Origin: a bacterium
GTDB taxonomy: Bacteria > Ratteibacteria > UBA8468 > B48-G9 > JAFGKM01
DNA: 44,797 nucleotides
NCBI GenBank assembly: GCA_026416755.1
Contig: JAOAEP010000069.1
Location: 1-44,797, forward strand
Direction of reading: 5' to 3'
The position numbers and the translations under genes are program-made. The notes beneath the pieces are model-generated. The model had not been told where the DNA came from, searched no databases, and saw nothing but the letters and a program-made list of their open reading frames with translations. Position 1 is the first letter of the stretch; each line of letters starts with the position of its first letter. Positions 31,066-40,800 of this stretch are shown piece after piece.

Positions 31066-33335
31066 TTTCTATATATTCTTCCCTTAAAAATATATGTCTT
31101 TGATATTTCTTCAATAATTTTTACATTTTCTGGGATAAAGTTTGAAATTTTTAATTCAAAAATATCAAAAACAAAATTATCTTTCTTTTCTTTAATTATT
31201 TTTTCTTCATTTTTCTTCTTATTTATTTCTATCTCTGGAAAGTAGAATGTAACATCTTGATTTTCAGGATATTCAATTTTAATTTTTAAATTTTTAGTTT
31301 TTACATTCCAGACTAATGCATCACCCTCTTCTTCTGCTAATGGTTCAATCATCAAAGGGCTATCATAATTTCTATAGTTTTTAATCTTCACTTCCCAGTC
31401 TTCTTCTTTAAAAGTAAAATCAAAATAGAGAATAAATTTATTATTAGTTATTTCATTTTTAAATTTTAAATCAAACTCGTCAGAAAACTTTTCTATGACA
31501 GGATAAAAAATCTTATATATATTTTTCTTTTTCCACTTATTTTTATCAATAAAAATTTTATCCTGCCATTTTAAATAAAACTTATCAAGGTCTTTGTTAA
31601 TCATCACATAAGGTTCACTTAGAAAATTTTCATTTTCAATCCAACTTTTTAAAATAAATTCTGTTTCTTTCTCGGGTTCTCCATAAGGATAAAATTCAAA
31701 TTCTTTATTTATATGATTTAAAAAAGGTACTTTTTCTGAAGGAATTAATCTTGTTATATTAGTTTCATTTTTTCTTATAATAATATAAAGTAAATTATCA
31801 GTTGCATCTTTCAATACAAAAAAATTCTTTTTTAAATTCTCTATTTCTCTTTGAATTCCTCTATCTCTTGTTATTGTCTCAATTTCATTTAAAATTTCCA
31901 CTCCTTTTTTTATTTCTCCTTTCTCAATTAATATTTTTGCAAGTAAGAATTTGGCATTTTCATTTTCTTTGTTTTTAAACAAAAATTCTTCAACTATCTT
32001 TTTAGCGTCTTCAAGTTTCCCTTTTTTCAGATAACATTCTCCTATATTTAGATAATAATTTTCTTTTTTAAACAACTCAATTAATTTTTGATATTTCTCT
32101 ATTGCTTTCTCATAATCTTCTAATCTTATATAGTGCTCTGCAATTTTTTTTATTATTTCTTCCTTATATTTATCATCATCTATTTTTTCAAGTAACTTCT
32201 CATATTCATTTATTTTTAGGATATAATCATCAACTGTAGAAAGGCGCCTATCAAATTTTCTTTCAATTGTATTTACTGTAAGTTCAATAATAGTCCTTTT
32301 AATTCTTTCATTTTTTGACAAATAATTGAACAAATCCCAAACATCATTTTCCAAAATTTTTCTTTCATTTTCCTCTGTTATATTATTAAATAAATTTGTA
32401 AGAATTGTTTGATTTTTTGGTGAATCTGGAAATATTTTTATAAATTCAATGTAATATTTTGAAAATTTCAAATTATAAGGAAAAACCTTATTAATTATAT
32501 TAAAAATTATATCTCCATTTGTATTTCTCTTTATTTCTTCTTCCTTTAAAATATCAAAACCTTCTTTAATTTTCTCTGAATAAAAATATTCAAAACTTCT
32601 GAAAATTTTATACGAAAGGGTATCTTCTGATAATTCATTCAAAGTTAAATTTCTTTCTTCAGGATTTGAGATTTCTCTATAATAAAAAATTGAAAGAAAA
32701 AGAATATACCAATTATTCTTCTCATTTTTAATTACTTTAAGAAAATTTTCTTTACTATTTTCGTATTCTCCTAAATTGTAATAACTTTCTCCTAAACGTG
32801 CTATTACTTGATAATTTTGTGAATTATGATTTATACAATTAGTATAGTTTTCAATTGCTCTTTGATAATTTTGATTCCAAAAATAATTATTCCCTTTTTC
32901 TTCATATGCTCTTGAAAGATTATTCTTTACATTTTGTAATACGGATACAAATTTAAGATTGTTACCATATTTTTTTAATATTTCTTCGCCTAATTTTATT
33001 ACACTATCCACATTCCTCTCTTTCCACCAGTAGATTTCAGAAAGAACTCTAATTGTTTCCTGAATTATAAATGGATTATCTGTAACTGTTTCATAAATCA
33101 AGTTTTCAAGATACTTTTTTGTTTTCTCTATATTTTTAAGGTAATAATAAGAAAAACCAAGATAAAAGTTTAATTCTGGATTATTTTTATCTTTTGCTTT
33201 TTCAAGGATATTTATTACATTTTCATAGTTTTTTTTATTAAACTCTATTTTTGCTTTTTCAACTACAGATTCTTCTCCACTTAAATAAAAGATAATGAAA
33301 AAAAGGAAAGTAAAAATATAAAATTTTTTTTTCAT
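31062..33335 (-). CDS. Exported TPR-repeat protein
   Basis: A 757-residue exported protein (signal MKKKFYIFTFLFFIIFYLSG). It contains tetratricopeptide repeats in two blocks, about residues 25-200 (NPELNFYLGFSYYYLKNIEK, QRAIENYTNC, LGESYYNLGEYENSKENFLK) and about 390-500 (ERHYIRLEDYEKAIEKYQKL-like, NIGECYLKKGKLEDAKK, KFLLAKILIEKGEIKKGVE). The C-terminal 230 residues are beta-rich and unrecognised. TPR proteins of this kind act as scaffolds or as outer-membrane partners of secretion and polysaccharide export systems. It sits between the GspC-like gene (three bases) and the glycoside hydrolase (ATGA), which fits a role in assembling or exporting the surface proteins. Confidence 0.8.
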   Translation of the reverse strand: MKKKFYIFTFLFFIIFYLSGEESVVEKAKIEFNKKNYENVINILEKAKDKNNPELNFYLGFSYYYLKNIEKTKKYLENLIYETVTDNPFIIQETIRVLSEIYWWKERNVDSVIKLGEEILKKYGNNLKFVSVLQNVKNNLSRAYEEKGNNYFWNQNYQRAIENYTNCINHNSQNYQVIARLGESYYNLGEYENSKENFLKVIKNEKNNWYILFLSIFYYREISNPEERNLTLNELSEDTLSYKIFRSFEYFYSEKIKEGFDILKEEEIKRNTNGDIIFNIINKVFPYNLKFSKYYIEFIKIFPDSPKNQTILTNLFNNITEENERKILENDVWDLFNYLSKNERIKRTIIELTVNTIERKFDRRLSTVDDYILKINEYEKLLEKIDDDKYKEEIIKKIAEHYIRLEDYEKAIEKYQKLIELFKKENYYLNIGECYLKKGKLEDAKKIVEEFLFKNKENENAKFLLAKILIEKGEIKKGVEILNEIETITRDRGIQREIENLKKNFFVLKDATDNLLYIIIRKNETNITRLIPSEKVPFLNHINKEFEFYPYGEPEKETEFILKSWIENENFLSEPYVMINKDLDKFYLKWQDKIFIDKNKWKKKNIYKIFYPVIEKFSDEFDLKFKNEITNNKFILYFDFTFKEEDWEVKIKNYRNYDSPLMIEPLAEEEGDALVWNVKTKNLKIKIEYPENQDVTFYFPEIEINKKKNEEKIIKEKKDNFVFDIFELKISNFIPENVKIIEEISKTYIFKGRIYRK

Positions 33336-33338
33336 TTA

Positions 33339-34127
33339 TTATCTACTTAGACGGTAAGTTAGAAGTATTGGCCTATTTTCTCTAAGAACTTCAATTGTTA
33401 CAATGTCGGTATTTGAGTTTTTAATTTGAGTATAAACTTTTAGTCCAGTAGCAACGCTATCAATTAATATCCCGTTAACTCTCCTTATTATATCTCCATT
33501 TCTCAAACCATATTGATAAGGTAAACTATTTTCAGGTAAATTTGAAATTTTAAAACCTTCCACTCTACCTTCTTTTACATTTGGTAATAAATTTAAGTTT
33601 TCAATAAGTTTTTGGTCATTTATAAGAGAATTAATTGTTTTATTAAAATCAACATTCATTGAAACTACTTCTTCTGGAAAAATAGGATTTTCTACTTTTG
33701 GTGAAGAAATAACAACCTTAGATGTTTCTTCTTTTGAAATCACTAATGGTGTATTAGTTGATTTATTTTCAAGATTAAGAGAGATATTTTTCCCATCATA
33801 TTCAAAAATAACTTTATCTTTTAAAATTTTTATAATTTTACTTTCGCCAACTTTCTCTTCTTCTTTATATATATTTTCATTATTTGTTTTTTTATCTTTT
33901 ATAATAGCAAAAGAATTGCCCTGGGGAAAATAAATAATACCAGTAATTTCTATAATTGTTTCAAGTGAAGGTAACGGAAGTGGTTTTAAAATATTTGTTG
34001 GTTCAGTTTTTGGCGTTGGAGGAGGTGGTAAAGGAGCAGTAAATATATTTCTTTTTAATATTATTGACTCTCTACCAAATACTGTATTAAGCACAACTAA
34101 AAGAAATATAAACTTTGCCCACCTCAT
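33339..34127 (-). CDS. Type II secretion GspC-like protein with PDZ domain
   Basis: A 262-residue inner-membrane protein of GspC design. A membrane helix (WAKFIFLLVVLNTVFG) is followed by LKRNIF and a proline-rich linker. Residues about 55-125 form the homology-region domain (LETIIEITGIIYFPQGNSFA in part, AIIKDKKTNNENIYKEEEKV, KVIFEYDGKNISL). Residues about 178-262 form a PDZ domain: VKEGRVEGFKISNLPENS, YQYGLRNGDIIRRVNGI and TVEVLRENRP-like ends. In type II secretion GspC connects the inner-membrane assembly to the secretin GspD and can select cargo. The rest of the machinery is not in the window. It starts five bases after the subtilase stop. Confidence 0.85.
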   Translation of the reverse strand: MRWAKFIFLLVVLNTVFGRESIILKRNIFTAPLPPPPTPKTEPTNILKPLPLPSLETIIEITGIIYFPQGNSFAIIKDKKTNNENIYKEEEKVGESKIIKILKDKVIFEYDGKNISLNLENKSTNTPLVISKEETSKVVISSPKVENPIFPEEVVSMNVDFNKTINSLINDQKLIENLNLLPNVKEGRVEGFKISNLPENSLPYQYGLRNGDIIRRVNGILIDSVATGLKVYTQIKNSNTDIVTIEVLRENRPILLTYRLSR

Positions 34128-34132
34128 TTTTA

Positions 34133-34423
34133 TTATTTTACCCTTTTTATCAACAAAATTAAACCACTTATAAAGATAATAAAAGGTAAAATGTTTGTTA
34201 TGTATAAAATAACCAAAACTATAATAAAGTAAAGAGCAAATTTAACAGGAATTATAAATATTGAATGTTTCTTTAAAAATTCTGCCAAATTAGGAGAATG
34301 AGTATAATAAAATTTTATGAATAATTTACCAAATTTATTTTTTATCAAAAATCTATCCCTAAATTCTCTCAATATCCTTACTTGCCAACTATTTTCTCCA
34401 AAACAAGCACTTGCAATAAAACA
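34133..34423 (-). repeat. CFI-box C-terminal module, copy 1 (subtilase)
   Basis: The last 96 residues of the protease: GGCFIASACFGENSWQV, RILREFRDRFLIKN, then FGKLFIKFYYTHSPNLAEFLK and a terminal helix ending KRVK. It fits the CFI-box-CTERM family (near-invariant C-F-I, ...LREFRD..., ...YY-x-x-SP...). A second Cys lies six residues after the first. Confidence 0.85.
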
Positions 34424-37414
34424 ACCTCCAGCAGTTTGGGTAGATGGAATCCCTGCAGTATCAATCCATATGTAAAAATATTTTGTCTGTTGGTCATAAC
34501 TTAAACCAGATGGAACAGTTTCTTTATTGGAAAAAGAAGCCAGTGGTCTTGCATACCAAGAATATCCAAATAAAGCATTCCTATGTTGTGCCCTCACTCT
34601 TATATACCACCTTGCATTTTCCCATAGAATATGTGTATCATAGATTATAATTTCACATAGACCTGTAAGATAATTATAAACTCTATCTGCAATTACCTGC
34701 AATTCTGTATCTGGTCTTGTTACATCATCCGGTTTTCTATTTTTCCAGAATTCTATATAATAATAACTTTCACTTTGAGTATTATCGCTCCATTTTATCA
34801 CAAGAGAATTCCAGCCACCATATGCTTGTAAATTTGTTGGATTCTCATTAAATGGAAAAGCAGTTGGAATCGCCCAAGAAGGATTTGAATCGCTTGACGC
34901 CTCATTTGTCTGTTGATTAACTGCTCTTATAACATAATAATAAGGTCTACTATCTGAATAGATAGGAGTATCAATATAAGTAGTTGCATCTGCTGGAACT
35001 ATTTTAATTGTAGTATAAGGTGGATTAGGATTACCTATTGTTGGATGCCTTCTTCTTATTTCAAAACCAGTATGAGTTGAAAATGATAATTGATCCCACC
35101 TCAAATTAACTCGTCTTTCTCCACCTGTGGTTTTAAGACCTGTTGGTGTCAATAATTGAGTTGGTAAATCTTCTAAAACCCAGTAAAGAGAGGTATTATC
35201 ACTAAGAAAAGGAGAACGATAACTATATAATTTTCCTGCTTTACTACTTACCTGAATACCAATAACTGCATTTGCTCCAAAATCATAACTTACATTCCCA
35301 AATTCTACATCTTTATAACTGAATAAAATATCTGATTTGTTTTCAAAAAATACAACCTGAAAAGTTACTCCATTTGTTCCTCCTACATTATAATGAGGGA
35401 CATTTCTCCATTCAATAACAAGTTTTCTATTTGGAGCATTTCCTAAAACAGCCCAGTAGACATTATTACTCCCTTGTGAAGGTAATAAATCATCTCTAAA
35501 AGGTGCTATTTGAATATTTAAGGATGCATCAGGAAGTCCATATAATGAATTTTGTGTCCAATAATAACTTTTTATATCATCAAAAAAACTTATAATTCCA
35601 TTAGAATCAATGTAAACCTCTGTAAAGCCAGTGTCATATCCTCCAAATTTTATTGGAAAAGGAGCCCTTATTTTTACAACCTCATTATCCCCTAAATTTA
35701 GATTTGTCTCATAACCAGTAATATCTTCCCATCCAAAGGCAGTAGGATAGTAATTGTAACTTTTTAAAAAATAACATTCAAAAGAATCATTATTTGGCAA
35801 AGTAAACTTCCTTTTTCCTACTGTCTGGGTAGTGTTGTCATAACTTCCTGAATAAACTCCATCATTACTCATAATATCAAAACCATTCCCATTATCATAA
35901 AGAGTAAATGTCTCTCCTGAATCAATATTCACAATAACATCTCCTGCACCTCTTTCATCAATTAAATTTAAAGCAGATATATCAAGTTTTTCTTTATAAT
36001 AACAACTAACTTTATCTCCAATTGGTCTTAATCTTGCCATAAGTGTTTTCCCTTTTGGAGATACAGCATCTAAAGCATTTATTCTTTTTCCTGTTATTGA
36101 AATATCTTTTAGAGAGGGGATATCATCTCCACTTGTCAATATCAAATTTTTTATTTTTATCCAGTCATATGTAGTAAATTTTGATTTTATCAAAGCAGCA
36201 AGTCCTGTAACAAAAGGAGCAGCCATACTTGTACCATCCATACTTCCGTAAGAATTGGTTGGTAAAGTACTGTATATACCTTTTCCAGGAGCACCAACAT
36301 GAACTTTAAATTTCCCATAATTTGTTCCACCCCCCAAAGTGGAGAAAATTGCTGGTTGGTCATTTATATCTGTTGCAAGAACTGTAATTACATTTGGTAG
36401 ATAAATTCCAGCAGGATGAACTGGATCATAATCTATATTACGAAGTCCATTACCTGCTGCTGTGATAAACAAAATACCTCTTTCCATCAATTTTTCTATT
36501 GCCTCTTCAAGTGCTTGCATTCTAACATAACCACCAAATGACGCATTCACAGCAATAATATTTTCTCCTTCATCTTTCTTTTTCAATATATACTCAATAC
36601 ATTCAATAATCCAGTCAACTGTTATAGTTCCGGAAGAAGTACCTACTTTTAAGGGCATAAGTCCTACTTTCCAGTTAACACCTGTTACACCAATTCCATT
36701 ATTACCAACTGCTCCTATAATTCCTGCAACATGAGTTCCATGTCCTCTATAAAGACCGCTAATAGGTTCAATAAATTCTGAAGGTGCTCCTCTTTGATAA
36801 CTACCTATATTTGCAATTGTAGGATTTATACCATAAAAATCATCAACATAACCATTTTTATCATCATCAATAGAATTATAGTTTATTGTATTGAATATTA
36901 GTTCCCCTTTATTTAGCCATAAATTACTATCAAGGTCTGGATGTTTCCTATCATTTCCTCCTGCCATAGGAGCAGGTGTATAATCAATTCCGGTATCAAG
37001 TATAGCAACTACAATTGATGTATCACCTACTGTTATATCCCATGCTTCTGGTGCTTTAATTTTAGTAAGTCCCCATTGTTGAGGGAAATTTGTATCATTT
37101 GGAGTTGCGAAGAATTTTAAAATATAGTTTGGCTCAGCGTATTCAATATCATTTTCTACTTTTAAACTCTTAATTTTATTTTCAACACTTATCCCATCTT
37201 TAATTTTTAAGAGATATAAATTTTGAACTACTCCAAGTACCTTTTCTATCTCAAGATTATATTTCTGACAAATTGAATTTACCGCTTGAGAATTTTTAAA
37301 CTTAACTATAATTTTATCTACAATATATTCTGTCTCTAATCTGCCTTTCTCCCATCTTTGTTGAGATAAAGATAAAAATGAAATAAATATAAGAAGAAGA
37401 AATATCTTTTTCAT
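34133..37414 (-). CDS. Secreted S8 subtilisin-like protease with FN3-like domains and CFI-box C terminus
   Basis: A 1093-residue exported protease. A signal peptide (1-18) precedes an I9-like propeptide (about 30-100). The S8 catalytic triad is Asp140 (AILDTGID), His225 (RGHGTHVAG) and Ser396 (GTSMAAPF), with the oxyanion Asn322 (ITAAGNG). After about residue 450 come beta-sandwich modules: FTLYDNGNGFDIMSNDGVYS (Ig-like, calcium-type), an APFPIKFGGYDTGFTEVYID-type module, then FN3-like domains from about 755 to 985. The C terminus is a CFI-box module starting at Cys998 and a terminal membrane helix with basic tail. A strong AAGGAGG site precedes the ATG. It may process itself or its two neighbours, which carry the same C-terminal module. 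Confidence 0.92.
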   Translation of the reverse strand: MKKIFLLLIFISFLSLSQQRWEKGRLETEYIVDKIIVKFKNSQAVNSICQKYNLEIEKVLGVVQNLYLLKIKDGISVENKIKSLKVENDIEYAEPNYILKFFATPNDTNFPQQWGLTKIKAPEAWDITVGDTSIVVAILDTGIDYTPAPMAGGNDRKHPDLDSNLWLNKGELIFNTINYNSIDDDKNGYVDDFYGINPTIANIGSYQRGAPSEFIEPISGLYRGHGTHVAGIIGAVGNNGIGVTGVNWKVGLMPLKVGTSSGTITVDWIIECIEYILKKKDEGENIIAVNASFGGYVRMQALEEAIEKLMERGILFITAAGNGLRNIDYDPVHPAGIYLPNVITVLATDINDQPAIFSTLGGGTNYGKFKVHVGAPGKGIYSTLPTNSYGSMDGTSMAAPFVTGLAALIKSKFTTYDWIKIKNLILTSGDDIPSLKDISITGKRINALDAVSPKGKTLMARLRPIGDKVSCYYKEKLDISALNLIDERGAGDVIVNIDSGETFTLYDNGNGFDIMSNDGVYSGSYDNTTQTVGKRKFTLPNNDSFECYFLKSYNYYPTAFGWEDITGYETNLNLGDNEVVKIRAPFPIKFGGYDTGFTEVYIDSNGIISFFDDIKSYYWTQNSLYGLPDASLNIQIAPFRDDLLPSQGSNNVYWAVLGNAPNRKLVIEWRNVPHYNVGGTNGVTFQVVFFENKSDILFSYKDVEFGNVSYDFGANAVIGIQVSSKAGKLYSYRSPFLSDNTSLYWVLEDLPTQLLTPTGLKTTGGERRVNLRWDQLSFSTHTGFEIRRRHPTIGNPNPPYTTIKIVPADATTYIDTPIYSDSRPYYYVIRAVNQQTNEASSDSNPSWAIPTAFPFNENPTNLQAYGGWNSLVIKWSDNTQSESYYYIEFWKNRKPDDVTRPDTELQVIADRVYNYLTGLCEIIIYDTHILWENARWYIRVRAQHRNALFGYSWYARPLASFSNKETVPSGLSYDQQTKYFYIWIDTAGIPSTQTAGGCFIASACFGENSWQVRILREFRDRFLIKNKFGKLFIKFYYTHSPNLAEFLKKHSIFIIPVKFALYFIIVLVILYITNILPFIIFISGLILLIKRVK

Positions 37415-37543
37415 TGGTTTACCTCCTTATATACATACGTTTCTACTGTAAAAACTCTTTCTTAGCCTAATTCCCTTACAATTTTAACTGTTTCTCTAAA
37501 ACTATATTCTTTGTTAACATTTTTATTTTCTAACCTTTTTGTT

Positions 37544-37867
37544 TTATTTAACCCATTTTTTGCAATAATTGCTTTTTCTTTTCCATTTCCAGAATAAAGT
37601 TAAGAATATAAGAATTATAGAGATATAAATGAGAATTTTAGAAAGAGCGACACAAACTAAAATTATAATAAAATAAAGTAAAAACCTTGTAAAAAGAAGC
37701 ACCAGTTTATGGGTTCTCAAATATTCAGCAATATCTGGAGAAATTTTATAATAAAACTTTACAAACTTTTTACCAATATAATTTTTAATTAGAATTTTAT
37801 CTCTAAACTCTTTAAGTATCCTTACTTGCCAACTATTTTCTCCAAAACAGACACTTGCAATGAAACA
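37544..37867 (-). repeat. CFI-box C-terminal module, copy 2 (giant protein)
   Basis: The last 107 residues: PGGGGCFIASVCFGENSWQV, RILKEFRDKILIKN, IGKKFVKFYYKISPDIAEYL, then a membrane region and a basic tail ending KKWVK. A Pro-rich then Gly-rich spacer just before Cys1941 fits an accessible cleavage or modification site. Confidence 0.85.
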
Positions 37868-40800
37868 ACCACCTCCACCAGGCTCTGGAGGAGGTGGTGG
37901 TGTAATGGTTAATGTTGTAAAATATGTTGGGTCGCTCCATTCAGACCACATTCCATCTGAATCCTGATATCTAACCTGCCAGTAATATGTTTTCCCTTCT
38001 TGAAGGGATGCACTTACTAATATTGAAGTTACTGCACCTGCGTTGAGATTTTGCCAATAAGGAGAACTTGAAGAACCAGTACTTTCCCATAATCTCCATT
38101 GTGAATTACTCATAGTATCCCCATCTTGGTCATAAAATCCAGTTGCTACAAGTAAAGGAGTTAAACTTACACCTGTTGCTCCATTTACAGGATATAAATT
38201 TTCTGGTTTTCTTGGAGGATTTTGTGGTTTTGGCATTGTTGTAAAACTTGCTTCATTACTCCAGTTAGACCACGTACCCCACTGGTCTTGATACCTTACC
38301 TGCCAGTAATAAGTAGTAGAATATAAAAGAATTCCAGAAGGGACAGAAATTGATGTTGTAGTAGTTTCAGCCTGCCAAATATATGTAGAACTTCCACTTT
38401 GTCTAATTCTCCATTGTGCTTTTAAAAAACTATCTCCATCAGGGTCACTAAAAGCAGAACCTGTCAAAGTTGGAGTTAATGTAATACCTACTGCTCCACT
38501 GGTCGGTGATTGACCTGTTGGCGTTAAAGGAGCACTATTTGTTCTTGTTGTAAAACTTGTTTCATCACTCCAATCAGACCAACCACCATTTACATCTTTA
38601 TATCTAACATGCCAGAAGTATTTTGTATTAAAACTTAATCTACCAGAAGGAACCTGATGGGAAGTAACTGCTCCTATTTCACCACTATCATAAACAGGAT
38701 TATTATAAGTTGAATTTTCTAATCTAATCTGCCATTGAGAACCTGCAAAGTTAACATTTGTTGGATGAGAATAATTAGATGCTTGCAAAGTAGGTATTAT
38801 AGAAACACCAGTTGCATTGTTTGGTGGTAGTAGATTTGTTGGTTTATTTGGTCTTGTTGTAGTTAATGTTATTTCATTTGTATAGTTAGAGTATTGCCTC
38901 CCTGAAACAATATCTCTATAACCTCTTACTCTATATGAATAAGATGTATTTTCTGTAAGACCAGCCCCATTTTCATCATCTATATATGTAGTAATATCTC
39001 TTCCGACCGTTCCTATCTCCACAAAATTACCACTCCCTATTTTTCTTTCTATTATAAATCCATCTTCTTCTGGATTCTCAGAATTATCAGTCCAGTTTAA
39101 TACAATGCGCCACTTCCCATTTAAATATTCAGCATAACCAGTTAAATTTGTTGGATCTTGTAATTGTCCTGTACTTGTTGTTACATTCACTATATTAGAC
39201 CATGTTGAGTAAGTAGGAGGGGTTGTAATAAATGCTCTTACTCTGTAATAATAAGTTGTATCAGGAGCAAGCCCATTTCCACTATTATCATCTGTAAATG
39301 TTGTTATATCTCTACCGACTTGTCCTATTGTCTGCCATGTTCCAGTTGTTCCTATTCTTCTCTGTATTTCAAAGCCATCTTCATCTGGATTTTCTGAATT
39401 ATCAAGCCAGTTTAAAACAACCTGCCATTTTCCATTTACAAATTGGGGAGTTGCTGATATAATCTGTGGCGCATTTAATACAATTGGTTGCCCAATTATA
39501 ATTGCATTTGTTCCTACTAAATATTCTCCTGATGTCCCCTGGTCAAACTTTATTCTATCACCGGCAAAGCCTAAAGGAACGGATAAATCATTTCTAATTT
39601 CAACTCTAAAGGTCTCTCCCGTAACTGCATTTTCAGAAGTCCTTAAAATAATATAATAATCGTCTCCTGAATTAGAACCAGTATCATCATTGGGGATAGC
39701 ATAAACACTATCAGGCAAAGTTAAAACAATCTTATTACCTGAAAAACTTATTGATTTAAGATTAATTGGAAGGTCATCAATATCCCAACCAGAATTTATT
39801 CCACTTTCTTTAAATAATGCAATTCCACTTAAACTTCCATCTGTTGTTAACTGTTTTAGATTATATAAGTTTCCTGTATAATAAATCACAATTTCCTTTA
39901 AATATCTACCTCCGTCTGTCCCATCTCTTTTACCATCAAATAAATTAATTCCAATTGCAGGACAATCATAGGTTGGTGGAATAACATAATTGTTACTTGG
40001 AATTAGGTATGTAAGTTTAACATTTAAATTTCCAGTTAATGTATGGGTTTTTAAATTTATATTTGCGAAAGAATAACCAGAAGAAAAAACAAGTCCATTT
40101 GAAGGTAGAGAAATAGAAAATTTATCTCCATATAATAGATTATTACTTGTCCTTATTGCAACAAAAAATTCATTTCCAGTATTTGTTGTAGGTAATGAAA
40201 TATTTTGAGGAAAAACGCCATCTAAATACCAACCAAGACAGTTTCTTCCTCTTCCTACAAAATAAATATCATCTCCATCTGTATACTTTCCATCCTGGTC
40301 TTCATCATAAAATACAAAACCAAATGCTCCTTGGTGTAATTTTTCTCCAAATGTTCCTGATGAAGGAGTTGTTCCAACTATAACTTTATCAGTTTGTGAA
40401 TTAAATATACCGTCATCTTCATTGTCAAGCCATAAACAATCTTCCAAACTCCATATACTATCATTATTAGCATCATACCAGTAAACTCTATCATCCCAAT
40501 TAAAATAAGAAAGAACTTTCCCTTGCCAATTTATTATCTGTGTCTTATATCCTTGACCAGAAGTTGTAGTTCCATCTCCATCAACAAATCCATCAACATA
40601 ATCTGACTTCCAACTTGACCAACTAACGGGAATTAAAGTATCTGCTCTCCAATCAAAAATATCATTATTATTTGTATCTCGCCATATTGAAACACCACTT
40701 AAAATATTATTTGTTAAAGGAGCAATTATTTCAGAAAAAGGGGTAGTGTCAGGGAAAATTCCTTCTTCTGGATTGAAATAAACTCTTATTTTTTGAAGTT

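Noticed and set aside
37505..37535. Half-site resembling a Rex operator (TTGTTAAC)
   Set aside because: The matching inverted half at the required spacing is absent.
37415..37543. Riboswitch or terminator between the giant gene and the subtilase gene
   Set aside because: No convincing hairpin with a T-run or conserved riboswitch core was seen in these 129 bases; only a strong ribosome site for the subtilase.
37430..37600. Open frame continuing past the giant gene's stop on the minus strand, reading KNVNKEYSFRETVKIVRELG
   Set aside because: It has no start codon or ribosome site, and the giant protein already ends properly with a membrane helix and basic tail. Kept only as a possible remnant.
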